This document shows, in pieces, positions 32,078 to 40,509 of a stretch of 64,000 bases of DNA (position 1 is the first letter of the stretch; each line of letters starts with the position of its first letter). The position numbers and the translations under genes were made by a program. The notes beneath the pieces are model-generated. The model was given only the letters and a program-made list of their open reading frames with translations. It was not told the DNA's origin and did no database searches. This DNA is from Nocardia inohanensis NBRC 100128 (GTDB lineage: Bacteria > Actinomycetota > Actinomycetes > Mycobacteriales > Mycobacteriaceae), in assembly GCF_001612945.1 (NCBI RefSeq), contig NZ_BDBK01000016.1, positions 372,001 to 436,000 of the forward strand, given 5' to 3'.

Positions 32078-32905
32078 ATGGCGAACTACACCGCCGCCGA
32101 TGTGAAGCGGCTCCGCGAGCTCACCGGCTCCGGCATGATGGACTGCAAGAAGGCGCTCGAGGAGAACGGCGGCGACTTCGACAAGGCCGTCGAGTTCCTG
32201 CGCATCAAGGGCGCCAAGGACGTTGGCAAGCGTGCCGAGCGCTCCACCGCCGAGGGCCTGGTCACCGCGCAGGACGGCGTCCTCGTGGAGATCAACTCCG
32301 AGACCGACTTCGTCGCCAAGAACGCGGAGTTCCAGGAGCTGGCGAACGCCATCGTCGCGGCTGCCGCCAAGGCTCGCCCGGCTGACCTGGACGCCCTGAA
32401 GGCTGTCGAGCTGGACAACGGCAAGACCGCCGACGCCGCCCTCCAGGAGCTGGCCGCCAAGATCGGTGAGAAGCTCGAGCTGCGCCGCGTCGCCACCTTC
32501 GACGGCAACACCACCGTCTACCTGCACAAGCGCGCCACCGACCTGCCCCCCGCCGTGGGTGTGCTGGTCGAGTTCACCGGCGAAGGCGATGCCGCCGCCG
32601 AGGTCGCTCGTGCCGCCGCGATGCAGGTCGCCGCGCTCAAGGCCAAGTACGTCACCCGCGATGAGGTTCCGGCCGACCTGGTCGAGAAGGAGCGCTCCAT
32701 CGCCGAGGCGACCGCCCGCGAAGAGGGCAAGCCCGAAGCCGCCCTGCCGAAGATCACCGAGGGTCGCGTCAACGGCTTCTACAAGGACGTCGTCCTGCTG
32801 GAGCAGGCGTCCGTCACCGACTCCAAGAAGACCGTCAAGGCTCTTCTCGACGAGGCCGGCGTGACCATCACCCGCTTCGCTCGTTTCGAGGTCGGCCAGG
32901 CGTAA
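32078..32905 (+). CDS. tsf: Elongation factor Ts
   Basis: EF-Ts (275 residues) is the nucleotide exchange factor for EF-Tu. It opens MANYTAADVKRLRELTGSG and MMDCKKALEENGGDFDKAV, the UBA-like and N-terminal signatures. The core motif TDFVAKNAEFQEL is the EF-Tu contact region. The two-subdomain core follows and ends VTITRFARFEVGQA. AAAGGGAGG precedes ATG 32078. It is co-transcribed with rpsB and ends in a strong terminator. Confidence 0.97.
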   Translation: MANYTAADVKRLRELTGSGMMDCKKALEENGGDFDKAVEFLRIKGAKDVGKRAERSTAEGLVTAQDGVLVEINSETDFVAKNAEFQELANAIVAAAAKARPADLDALKAVELDNGKTADAALQELAAKIGEKLELRRVATFDGNTTVYLHKRATDLPPAVGVLVEFTGEGDAAAEVARAAAMQVAALKAKYVTRDEVPADLVEKERSIAEATAREEGKPEAALPKITEGRVNGFYKDVVLLEQASVTDSKKTVKALLDEAGVTITRFARFEVGQA

Positions 32906-32921
32906 TCGCCTGACAAGCCCG

Positions 32922-32966
32922 AAAAGGCCCTCCGCGCATCGTTTTCCGATGCCCGGAGGGCCTTTT
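32922..32966 (+). terminator. Strong intrinsic terminator after tsf
   Basis: AAAAGGCCCTCCG and CGGAGGGCCTTTT form a 13-bp perfect stem with an inner GCATCG/CGATGC stem, followed by CTTT. This is the most canonical U-tailed terminator in the window, and its A/T-rich ends allow function in both directions. Confidence 0.9.
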
Positions 32967-32976
32967 CTTTGTCGGC

Positions 32977-33219
32977 CTATCCTAGGGCTGAGGTCTGGAC
33001 GCAGGCGTTGGATCCGAGCGCGCAGCCGATGTCGAACACGACCGCGAGGATGCGCATGAAGGGGTAGGCCGCCGACCATGCGAGTTGGGCGCTCTGGGAG
33101 CTGCTGCCGGTCGAGGGCACGGTGGTATCCGCTGCCGACGTTCCGGTGGCGGCGACGAGCGCGGCGCTGATGGCGATGCCGGCGATTCCGGCGCGCAAGG
33201 TGCCGCGGGATTTGCTCAT
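32977..33219 (-). CDS. Small secreted protein of unknown function
   Basis: The 80-residue precursor from ATG 33219 begins MSKSRGTLRAGIAGIAISAAL with a clear signal peptide, cleaved near TSAAD about residue 31. The mature part is Ser/Thr-rich, then has a hydrophobic AYPFMRILAVVF segment and ends with two cysteines (IGCALGSNACVQTSALG). ATG 33228 and 33255 are alternative starts. I recognise no family. It lies tail-to-tail with tsf and shares its terminator. Confidence 0.65.
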   Translation of the reverse strand: MSKSRGTLRAGIAGIAISAALVAATGTSAADTTVPSTGSSSQSAQLAWSAAYPFMRILAVVFDIGCALGSNACVQTSALG

Positions 33220-33330
33220 CGAGATCATCCGATCGGCGTGACGTGGGTGGTTCATGCCGAGGAAAATATCCGAAGCATTAGTGTTTCACAGTGTTTCGGC
33301 ACCCCGGGAGCCGCGGCACCCCAAACTGTG

Positions 33331-33358
33331 TCGCCCGGTCGATCAGGCGACCGGGCGA
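33331..33358 (-). terminator. Terminator overlapping the cupin stop codon
   Basis: TCGCCCGGTCG and CGACCGGGCGA form an 11-bp perfect stem with a 6-base loop. The stop of the minus-strand cupin gene (33343-33345) lies in the loop, so the last codons are in the stem. Confidence 0.6.
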
Positions 33359-33870
33359 TTCTGCAAGGCCGTCAGCTGGTGGATGTCGTGCTTCAAACGC
33401 AGTTCTCCGATCAAGTCCGGGGTGGCTTCGCCGGAGAGCAGGAGTTCGCTCAGTTCGGCCAGGTACTTCTCGTGCCCGGACGGCGTGACCATGAAAAGCA
33501 TTTTGGCCGTGCTGGTTCCGGGGTTGTAGAAGGCGTGCGGGCACCCGGCGGGCACATACATGAAAGCGCCCGGGCCGCCGCGGAACACGGTCGTCCCATC
33601 CGCTGCCTCCCAGGTGGTCCAGTCGCCGATCGCCTCGGCGGCGGGATGAAAGGCGAGCAACTCCAGCTCACCCTCGACCACGTAGAAGATCTCCTCGGCA
33701 TGCCCGTGCCAGTGCGCGCCGACGTCGAAACCCGGTGGGACTTCGGCTTCGAAGGCGGACCAGGCGTCGGAGCTCTCGGCGCCGACCTTGAGGGTCATGG
33801 TGGGCTGGACTTTTTCGCCCGCGCCGGGCGGCAGGAGAAGGCCGTTACTGGCCAGCAATCCATCGGTCAC
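33343..33870 (-). CDS. Cupin-domain protein
   Basis: This 175-residue protein has one conserved cupin barrel. Motif 1 is HWHGHAEEIFYVVEGELEL, with two His and one Glu metal ligands near residues 53-59. Motif 2 is PAGCPHAFYNPG with the last His. The fold is common to dioxygenases, isomerases and sensors, so the activity cannot be assigned. GTG 33870 follows GAGGAG, which overlaps the end of the NmrA gene, so the pair forms an operon with a 10-base gap. Confidence 0.85.
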   Translation of the reverse strand: MTDGLLASNGLLLPPGAGEKVQPTMTLKVGAESSDAWSAFEAEVPPGFDVGAHWHGHAEEIFYVVEGELELLAFHPAAEAIGDWTTWEAADGTTVFRGGPGAFMYVPAGCPHAFYNPGTSTAKMLFMVTPSGHEKYLAELSELLLSGEATPDLIGELRLKHDIHQLTALQNRPVA

Positions 33871-33880
33871 GGCGGGCTCC

Positions 33881-34762
33881 TCAGAGTTTCCAGTCGGTGG
33901 CGCTGATCCACGCCTCGAGGGTTTGCAGTTCGGGCAGGGCCGCGCGCAGCGGCGTCACGTCGATCGATTCGGGGTGTTCGTTGAAGTAGGCGAACATCTT
34001 TCCCACCTGCGGGTCGAAGGCGCTGATCGCCGCGATCGGCACCGTCACCGTCTTGGATGGCAATCCAGCCGCGTGGCCGAAGGTTTCGGCGATCTGCCGG
34101 GGCGTCAGCACATCACCGGCAAGTCCGATGGCCTGTCCGATGTACTGCGCCGGCCGCTCGAACGCCAGCGCCGCGAACCGCCCGATATCGTCGATCGCGA
34201 TGAGCGGCATGGGTGTATCCGGCCCGACCGCCAGCGACAGCACCAGCTCGTCGCCGACCCGCGCGGGCTTGCTGTAGGTGGCGAAATTGTCCATGAACGA
34301 CACCGGCCGCAGCATGGTCGCGGGCAATCCGAGCGCGCGAATGTGCTCCTCGATGTGCTTCTTGGCGTCGTAGTACTCGATCCCGGACCCGGAATCGACC
34401 CCGTTGAGCGAGCTGTACACCAGGTGCGTGATCCCGGCTTTGGCCGCCAGCTCGGCGACCCTCTTCCCGTGCCGTTCCTCCTCCGCGACCGCCTCCAGGC
34501 TGATGTTGTGCCCGCGCATCATGGTCAGCATCAGGAAGATTCCGTAGGCCCCGTCCATGGCGGCGCGCAGCGAATCCTCGTCGTCGAGATCGCCCCGGAA
34601 AAGCTCCGCCCCCGCCGCCGCCAGTGCCCGCGCCGCATCCGATTCCGGGTTGCGTACGAATGCTCTTACCGCCCAGCCTTTTTCGAGCAGTGCCCGCGCG
34701 GTCGCCCCGCCTTGCCGCCCGGTTGCGCCGATGACCAGCACCGGTCCCTTGTCGTTCGTCAT
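33881..34762 (-). CDS. NmrA-like NAD(P)-binding protein
   Basis: This 293-residue atypical short-chain dehydrogenase is of the NmrA/HSCARG family. The dinucleotide motif GATGRQGGATARAL is near residue 12. ELFRGDLDDEDSLRAAM and THLVYSSLNGVDSG follow, with LRPVSFMDNF the substrate-side loop. The usual catalytic YxxxK is degenerate (EYYDAKKH retains Tyr and Lys). Members act as redox sensors or quinone reductases. It is divergent from an HTH regulator and upstream of the cupin gene. Confidence 0.87.
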   Translation of the reverse strand: MTNDKGPVLVIGATGRQGGATARALLEKGWAVRAFVRNPESDAARALAAAGAELFRGDLDDEDSLRAAMDGAYGIFLMLTMMRGHNISLEAVAEEERHGKRVAELAAKAGITHLVYSSLNGVDSGSGIEYYDAKKHIEEHIRALGLPATMLRPVSFMDNFATYSKPARVGDELVLSLAVGPDTPMPLIAIDDIGRFAALAFERPAQYIGQAIGLAGDVLTPRQIAETFGHAAGLPSKTVTVPIAAISAFDPQVGKMFAYFNEHPESIDVTPLRAALPELQTLEAWISATDWKL

Positions 34763-34869
34763 GTCTTGCTCCCGCCGTTTCCGATCTGATGATCACGGTA
34801 GGAACCCGCGCGCCGACCTGTCCTGGTGGCGATACTGCTACCCAAACGATCAGTACGGGGGAGGTCGAA

Positions 34870-35739
34870 ATGGTAAGCGGCAACGGCAATCCCGCCACCG
34901 GCACCGAACGGCACGTCGAGCTCGGCCGGTTCCTGCGCGCGCAGCGGGAACGGCTGCAACCCGCCGATGTCGGGATCACGCCGTACGGCGACCCGGCCCG
35001 CCGCCGCACCCCCGGACTGCGCCGCGAGGAGGTCGCCGAACTCTCCGGTGTCGGACTGACCTGGTACACCTGGCTGGAACAGGGTCGCGAGGTGGAGGCC
35101 AGCCGTCAGGTCATCGACGCGCTGGCCCGCACCCTGCGCCTGGATCCGGATCAGCATCGCTATCTGCGGCTGCTGGCGGGGCTGGCCGCGCCCTACGAGG
35201 AGTACTCGGCGGCCGACCGGGCCCGGCTGCAATGGCTGGTGGATTCGATGCTGCCGAGCATCGCCGCCATCTACGATCCGGTCTTCGATTTCCTGGTCTG
35301 GAACCGCGCCTACGCCGTGGCCCGCCGCGACCCCCTTGAGATGCCCGCCGGCCGCCGCAATCTGCTCTGGATGATGTTCACCGACAGCGTGAATCGCGCC
35401 ATGATGCCGCATTGGGAGCATGCGGCCCAGGCGGTGATCGCGCAGCTGCGTGAGACGCTGGGCCGCCGCCCGGCGGATCCGCGGCTGGCCGCGCTGGTCG
35501 CCGGTCTGAGCGAGGCGAGTCCGGAATTCCGGGAGTGGTGGTCGGATTACCGCGTCCGCAGATTCCGTCCGGCCGGTATCCGCATCGACCATCCGCGCGC
35601 CGGGACAATCGAACTGGAGGTATTCCAAATGCGCCCGGTCGAGGATCCCAATCTGCTGCTGGTGACCCAGATACCCGCCACGCCGGAAGCCGAGCAGCGT
35701 CTCGTCGCACTGCTGGCGACTCCCGAAACCGGGCCGTGA
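34870..35739 (+). CDS. XRE-type HTH regulator with MmyB-like ligand domain
   Basis: This 289-residue protein has an N-terminal Xre-type helix-turn-helix (residues about 18-95). It carries the motif RTPGLRREEVAELSGVGLTWYTWLEQGR, split here as RTPGLRREEVAELSG and VGLTWYTWLEQGR, typical of the MmyB family. The C-terminal PAS-like MmyB domain includes VFDFLVWNRAYA and WWSDYRVR. GGGGAGG lies 6 bases before ATG 34870. Divergent orientation to the NmrA-cupin pair makes it their likely regulator; that is inference. Confidence 0.88.
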   Translation: MVSGNGNPATGTERHVELGRFLRAQRERLQPADVGITPYGDPARRRTPGLRREEVAELSGVGLTWYTWLEQGREVEASRQVIDALARTLRLDPDQHRYLRLLAGLAAPYEEYSAADRARLQWLVDSMLPSIAAIYDPVFDFLVWNRAYAVARRDPLEMPAGRRNLLWMMFTDSVNRAMMPHWEHAAQAVIAQLRETLGRRPADPRLAALVAGLSEASPEFREWWSDYRVRRFRPAGIRIDHPRAGTIELEVFQMRPVEDPNLLLVTQIPATPEAEQRLVALLATPETGP

Positions 35740-35898
35740 TCGCGCGAATTCCCGCCTGGAACGAGGGTCGCCTCACCAACTCGCCCACTCGTGAGGCAGG
35801 ATAGACAAAGCTTGTTGCCGTCCCGTGCGATTCGCTTGCGCCGGGATGGTCTTTTCATGTGCGTGCACCACGCGCGTCTGCCGAGGATAAGGAGACCG

Positions 35899-36633
35899 AT
35901 GACGGACCCGGATACGGCGCCCGACCGCAAGGGCTATCGCCGAGTGCTCCTCAAGCTGGGTGGAGAGATGTTCGGCGGTGGCGGGGTCGGCCTCGATCCC
36001 GATGTGGTTCAGACGGTCGCCGAACAGATCGCGGAAGTTGTCGAGGACGGTGTACAGGTCGCGGTCGTGATCGGCGGCGGCAATTTCTTCCGCGGCGCCG
36101 AGCTCGAGGAGCGCGGCATGGAACGCGCCCGCTCGGACTACATGGGCATGCTCGGCACGGTCATGAATTCCCTTGCGTTGCAGGACTTCCTGCAAAAGCA
36201 GGGCATCGACACCCGGGTGCAGACCGCCATCACGATGGGCCAGGTCGCCGAACCGTACCTGCCGCTGCGGGCCAAGCGGCACCTGGAGAAGGGCCGCGTG
36301 GTCATCTTCGGCGCCGGCATGGGCATGCCCTACTTCTCCACCGACACCACCGCCGCCCAGCGCGCGCTGGAAATCGGCGCGGAAGTGGTGTTGATGGCCA
36401 AGGCGGTCGACGGCGTGTTCTCCGCGGACCCCCGCGAGGACCCGGACGCCACCATGTTCACCGAGATCACCCATAAGGAAGTCCTGGAACAGGGTCTGAA
36501 GGTGGCCGACGCCACCGCGTTCAGCCTGTGCATGGACAACCAGATGCCGATGCTGGTGTTCAATCTTCTGACCAAGGGAAATATCGCCCGTGCGGTCGCC
36601 GGTGAGAAAATCGGCACGCTGGTCCGTTCGTGA
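35899..36633 (+). CDS. pyrH: UMP kinase
   Basis: PyrH (244 residues) phosphorylates UMP to UDP; it is hexameric and GTP-regulated. YRRVLLKLGGEMFGG begins the amino-acid-kinase fold, VVIGGGNFFRG is the phosphate loop and GAGMGMPYFSTDTTAAQRA the UMP-binding region, with AKAVDGVFSADPR near the ATP site. AAGGAGA lies close to ATG 35899. It is the first gene of pyrH-frr-cdsA. A small inverted repeat (GCCTCAC/GTGAGGC, 35771-35797) lies in the upstream region. Confidence 0.97.
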   Translation: MTDPDTAPDRKGYRRVLLKLGGEMFGGGGVGLDPDVVQTVAEQIAEVVEDGVQVAVVIGGGNFFRGAELEERGMERARSDYMGMLGTVMNSLALQDFLQKQGIDTRVQTAITMGQVAEPYLPLRAKRHLEKGRVVIFGAGMGMPYFSTDTTAAQRALEIGAEVVLMAKAVDGVFSADPREDPDATMFTEITHKEVLEQGLKVADATAFSLCMDNQMPMLVFNLLTKGNIARAVAGEKIGTLVRS

Positions 36634-36669
36634 CCGCAAAAGACACGTTGACGCTGTGGAGGAATCGCC

Positions 36670-37227
36670 GTGATTGAAGAAGCGCTCTTCGACGCCGAAG
36701 AAAAGATGGAGAAAGCCGTCTCGGTGGCGAGGGACGATCTGGGTTCCATCCGGACCGGGCGGGCGAATCCGGGCATGTTCTCCCGGATCGTCATCGACTA
36801 CTACGGCTCGCCGACCCCCATCACCCAGATGTCGTCGATCACCGTGCCCGAGCCGCGCATGCTCGTCATCAAGCCGTACGAGCAGGCGCAGCTGCGTGAG
36901 ATCGAGACCGCCATCCGCAATTCGGATCTGGGGGTGAACCCGACCAACGACGGCCACATCATTCGCGTGCAGGTGCCGCAGCTGACCGAGGAACGCCGCC
37001 GCGAAATGGTCAAGCAGGCCAAGTCCAAGGGCGAGGACGCCAAGGTCGCGATCCGCAATGTGCGCCGCAAGACCATGGACGAGCTGGGTCGCATCCAGAA
37101 GGACGGCGAGGCCGGCGAGGACGAGGTCGGGCGCGCCGAGAAGGAACTCGACAAGACCACTCAGAAGTACGTCGCGAGCATCGACGAGCTGGTGAAGCAC
37201 AAGGAAGCCGAACTGCTCGAGGTCTAG
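36670..37227 (+). CDS. frr: Ribosome recycling factor
   Basis: RRF (185 residues) splits post-termination ribosomes with EF-G. The L-shaped, tRNA-mimicking fold is recognised from RTGRANPGMFSRIVIDYYG, followed by TPITQMSSITVPEPRML and the helical bundle at LTEERRREMVKQAKSKGEDAK in adjacent blocks. GTG 36670 follows GTGGAGG. It lies 36 bases after pyrH in the conserved order. Confidence 0.97.
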   Translation: MIEEALFDAEEKMEKAVSVARDDLGSIRTGRANPGMFSRIVIDYYGSPTPITQMSSITVPEPRMLVIKPYEQAQLREIETAIRNSDLGVNPTNDGHIIRVQVPQLTEERRREMVKQAKSKGEDAKVAIRNVRRKTMDELGRIQKDGEAGEDEVGRAEKELDKTTQKYVASIDELVKHKEAELLEV

Positions 37228-37271
37228 ACGGCCGGAGGATCCGGCCGGGGGTAGGGACGAACGGACGACAA

Positions 37272-38207
37272 GTGAGCGACGGGACAATCGTGGCCGAAGA
37301 TACTGCCGCCACCGACGCGGCGACCCCGCGGGACGAGGGGGCTGCCGAGGCGACTCCGGCGCCCGCGGCCGAATCCACTCCGGCGCCCAAGTCCAAGGCC
37401 GGACGTAATCTGCCGGCGGCGCTGGCGGTCGGGCTCGGACTGGGGTTGTCTCTCATCGCGATCCTGCTGTGGGCGCCCAAGGTGCTCGTCGGCGTGATCG
37501 CGGTGGCGATGGCGGTGGCGACCTGGGAGGTCGCCAAGCGGCTGCGCGAGGCCGATGTGCTGGTGCCGCGGATTCCGCTGTTGCTGGGCGGGCAGGCGAT
37601 CATCTGGCTGGCCTGGCCGGCCGGTCCGCAGGGCGTGCTGGGCGCGTTCGGGGCCACGGCATTGACGATGATGGTGTGGCGGTTGTTCGACCACGGGCTG
37701 ACCGCTACGCCCCGAAACTATCTGCGCGACACCGCGATCAGTGTTTTCGTGCTGGCCTGGGTGCCGCTTCTGGCGTCGTTCGCGGTGCTGCTGCTGGATC
37801 AGCACGACGGCAATCTGCGGGTGCTGACCTTCATGATCCTGGTGGTGTGCTCGGATGTCGGCGGGTACGTGGCGGGGGTGCTGTTCGGCAAGCATCCGAT
37901 GGTGCCGCACATCAGCCCCAAAAAGTCCTGGGAGGGTTTCGCCGGGTCGCTGGTGTTCAGCGTCATCGGCGGGCTGCTGACGGTAACGCTGCTGCTGCAA
38001 GCCAATTCGATGATCGGCGTGCTGCTGGGTGTCGGGCTGGTGCTGGTGGCGACCAGCGGTGATCTGATCGAATCGCAGATCAAGCGGGAGCTGGGCATCA
38101 AGGACATGGGCACGCTGCTGCCCGGCCACGGCGGCATCATGGATCGACTGGATTCGATGCTGCCGTCGGCCTTCGTGGCCTGGCTGGTGCTGACCGCGCT
38201 GCTCTAG
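37272..38207 (+). CDS. cdsA: Phosphatidate cytidylyltransferase
   Basis: CdsA (311 residues) makes CDP-diacylglycerol from phosphatidate and CTP in the membrane. About 50 Ala/Pro-rich, cytoplasmic residues precede seven or eight hydrophobic helices. The family signature is at the C-terminus: ISPKKSWEGFAGS, then SQIKRELGIKDMGTLLPGHG and IMDRLDS, with the conserved metal-binding acidic residues. GTG 37272 follows frr by 44 bases. A strong terminator follows. Confidence 0.95.
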   Translation: MSDGTIVAEDTAATDAATPRDEGAAEATPAPAAESTPAPKSKAGRNLPAALAVGLGLGLSLIAILLWAPKVLVGVIAVAMAVATWEVAKRLREADVLVPRIPLLLGGQAIIWLAWPAGPQGVLGAFGATALTMMVWRLFDHGLTATPRNYLRDTAISVFVLAWVPLLASFAVLLLDQHDGNLRVLTFMILVVCSDVGGYVAGVLFGKHPMVPHISPKKSWEGFAGSLVFSVIGGLLTVTLLLQANSMIGVLLGVGLVLVATSGDLIESQIKRELGIKDMGTLLPGHGGIMDRLDSMLPSAFVAWLVLTALL

Positions 38208-38218
38208 CGCCTTTTCTT

Positions 38219-38258
38219 CGAAAGGGGGCCCGGGGATTTCGCCCCGGGCCCCCTTTCG
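38219..38258. terminator. Bidirectional terminator after cdsA
   Basis: CGAAAGGGGGCCCGGGG and its exact complement form a 17-bp stem with a 6-base loop. It lies between convergent cdsA (+) and the LapA-like gene (-), 11 and 15 bases from their stops. Confidence 0.88.
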
Positions 38259-38273
38259 ATTCACGGGATCGCG

Positions 38274-38639
38274 CTACTTCGTGGCCTTCTTGGCAGCCCT
38301 GCGTAGCTGGAGAATCCGGTAGCCGCCGACCAGCGCGGTGCCGAGCGCACCGACGATGACGGCGAGCAGCACCAGCACTCCGATGGGCAGGTTCCAGGTC
38401 CACATGAAGAGTTCGACCCGGGCCTGTTCCAGGTTCTGGAGGATGAATACCAGTACCACGATGCCCAGGATCGCGGCGAGTACCAGCCCGACCCAGGCGT
38501 AACCGGCGCGAGTCTTCAGCACGCCCTGGCCTTTTTGCTTCGAGGATCCCTTGCTCGGCGTCGGCTCTGCGCCCGAGGTGGGCATATCGGCGGTGGTCAT
38601 GGCTTGATCATTGCTGATCGCTATGACCGGTGCACGCAT
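38274..38639 (-). CDS. LapA-domain membrane protein
   Basis: This 121-residue protein has two transmembrane helices (VGLVLAAILGIVVLVFILQN and VLVLLAVIVGALGTALVGG) linked by LEQARVELFMWTWNLPIG, the LapA/DUF1049 pattern. A basic tail (RAAKKATK) follows. I chose ATG 38639 because AAGGGG lies 4 bases upstream; ATG 38600 would remove 13 residues. Function in actinobacteria is unknown; in enterobacteria LapA/LapB relate to LPS assembly, which would not apply here. Confidence 0.82.
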   Translation of the reverse strand: MRAPVIAISNDQAMTTADMPTSGAEPTPSKGSSKQKGQGVLKTRAGYAWVGLVLAAILGIVVLVFILQNLEQARVELFMWTWNLPIGVLVLLAVIVGALGTALVGGYRILQLRRAAKKATK

Positions 38640-38752
38640 ATCGCCCCTTATCTCCGGTATGTCGCTTCAGCTGCGCGTTTGCCTCGAATGTGACGAGCGG
38701 CTCGCACCCCGCCGCCCCGCGACTCGCTTCCGGATGGAAAACTGGAGGGGTT

Positions 38753-39865
38753 ATGACTGCCACCCCCTTGCCCCTCGTTTTCGATGCCCCCCGCCGTGGT
38801 CTGCCGCCCCGGCATCTAGCCGACCTCGATTCGGCCGAACGACGCAAGGTGGTCGAGGAGCTCGGCCTGCCCAAGTTCCGCGCCGACCAGATCGCCCGGC
38901 AGTACTACGCCCGCCTGGTCGCCGACCCGGATCAGATGACCGACCTCCCCGAAGCGATGCGCTCGAAGGTCGCCGAAGCGCTGTTCCCGAAGCTGCTCAC
39001 CGAAGTCCGCCACGTGGTCTGCGACGACGGCACCACCCGCAAAACCCTCTGGAAAGCCAACGACGGCACGCTCCTCGAGAGCGTCCTCATGCGCTACACC
39101 GACCGCAACACCCTGTGCATCTCCAGCCAGGCCGGCTGCGGCATGGCCTGCCCGTTCTGCGCCACCGGCCAAGCGGGCCTGAACCGCAACCTCTCCACCG
39201 CCGAAATCGTCGACCAGGTCCGCGCGGCAGCCGCGTCCCTGCGCGACGGCGAAGTCTCCGGTGGACCCGGCCGCCTCTCCAACATCGTCTTCATGGGCAT
39301 GGGTGAGCCGCTCGCCAACTACAAGCGAGTGGTGAACGCCGTCCGCCGCATCACCTCTCCCGCCCCCGACGGTCTCGGCATCTCCCAGCGCAACGTCGTG
39401 GTCTCGACCGTCGGCCTGGCCCCCGCCATTCGCAAACTGGCCGACGAAGACCTCTCGGTCACCCTCGCCGTCTCCCTCCACACCCCCGACGACGAACTCC
39501 GCGACACCCTGGTCCCGGTCAACAACCGCTGGCCGGTCGCCGAAGTCCTCGACGCCGCAAGGTATTACGCCGACAAGTCCGGCCGCCGAGTCTCCATCGA
39601 ATACGCCCTGATCCGCGACATCAACGATCAGCCCTGGCGCGCCGACATGCTCGGCAAGAAACTCCACAAAGCCCTCGGTTCCCGAGTCCACGTAAACCTC
39701 ATCCCCCTCAACCCCACCCCCGGCAGCAAATGGGACGCCTCCCCGAAACCCGTCGAACGCGAATTCGTCCGCCGCGTCGAGGCCCAAGGCGTCCCCTGCA
39801 CCGTCCGCGATACCCGAGGCCAGGAAATCGCCGCCGCCTGCGGCCAGCTCGCCGCCGAAGGCTGA
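38753..39865 (+). CDS. rlmN: 23S rRNA/tRNA C2-adenosine methyltransferase RlmN
   Basis: RlmN (370 residues) is a radical-SAM enzyme that makes m2A2503 in 23S rRNA and m2A37 in tRNA. The cluster-binding CxxxCxxC is CGMACPFCATG near residue 126. GMGEPLANY is the AdoMet glycine-rich motif. A conserved Cys near the C-terminus (VEAQGVPCTVRDTRG) is the second catalytic Cys, mono-methylated during turnover. TGGAGGGG precedes ATG 38753. It matches the mycobacterial position downstream of cdsA. Confidence 0.96.
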   Translation: MTATPLPLVFDAPRRGLPPRHLADLDSAERRKVVEELGLPKFRADQIARQYYARLVADPDQMTDLPEAMRSKVAEALFPKLLTEVRHVVCDDGTTRKTLWKANDGTLLESVLMRYTDRNTLCISSQAGCGMACPFCATGQAGLNRNLSTAEIVDQVRAAAASLRDGEVSGGPGRLSNIVFMGMGEPLANYKRVVNAVRRITSPAPDGLGISQRNVVVSTVGLAPAIRKLADEDLSVTLAVSLHTPDDELRDTLVPVNNRWPVAEVLDAARYYADKSGRRVSIEYALIRDINDQPWRADMLGKKLHKALGSRVHVNLIPLNPTPGSKWDASPKPVEREFVRRVEAQGVPCTVRDTRGQEIAAACGQLAAEG

Positions 39866-39920
39866 TTCCCGCATCCGGCGTCGATTCTCGATGTCGTATG
39901 TGTCCCATAGGCTTTCGGCT

Positions 39921-40502
39921 GTGTCTCATATCCTGCACGTGTATCTCGTCGATCTGGCCGAGCTCGAGTCGGTGATCGGCTCGAAAGACGAGAAGTTCCT
40001 GAACCGGCTGCTTGCCGAAGTGTCCCAACATGATCCGGAAGACGGCTGCTGCGAGCGGTGCGATGTGCCCGATTGCCAGGATCCGGAGTGTGAGGAATGC
40101 GAGCTCTGTGAGGATGCTCGTTATCCGCAGGCTTTGCGCGCTGTGTTCGAAGGCGGGCCGTTCGATGAAAACAATGCCGAAGCTTATGTGGACGCACTGG
40201 AATCAATCTGCGACGAGCTGGGCCCCTCCATCGGCGACGTGAATTTCTGGTTCGGTTACGAGGGACTTCCGGACGAGATCCTGGATCTGGCCGGCGGCAT
40301 GAACGGCGAGGGCCCGCTTCCGTGCACCGAATGGAACGGGTGGGGTCATATCGACAAGGAGAGCTGCGCGCGAGGGCTGGCCGAATGGGAGGCCATCGCC
40401 GCGGGGCCCGATGATCGTGGCGGCTATGCGGGGCCGATCGCCGAGTGGTTCCGCGCCGCCAAAGAAGCCGACAAGGATCTCATCGGCTTCTGGGCGGGCT
40501 AG
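39921..40502 (+). CDS. Uncharacterised protein with Cys-rich insertion
   Basis: This predicted 193-residue soluble acidic protein starts at GTG 39921; ATG 39891 is possible. It begins VSHILHVYLVDLAELESVIGSKDEKFL, here split as SHILHVYLVDLAEL and ESVIGSKDEKFL, similar to a family of small actinobacterial proteins (DUF7691-like, tentative). Between about residues 42 and 65 is an 8-cysteine, acidic segment (CCERCDVPDC, PECEECELC) that could bind metal. The C-terminal part has EWNGWGHIDKESCARG. No enzymatic motif is recognised. It is tail-to-tail with the next gene. Confidence 0.7.
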   Translation: MSHILHVYLVDLAELESVIGSKDEKFLNRLLAEVSQHDPEDGCCERCDVPDCQDPECEECELCEDARYPQALRAVFEGGPFDENNAEAYVDALESICDELGPSIGDVNFWFGYEGLPDEILDLAGGMNGEGPLPCTEWNGWGHIDKESCARGLAEWEAIAAGPDDRGGYAGPIAEWFRAAKEADKDLIGFWAG

Positions 40503-40509
40503 CCGGGGG

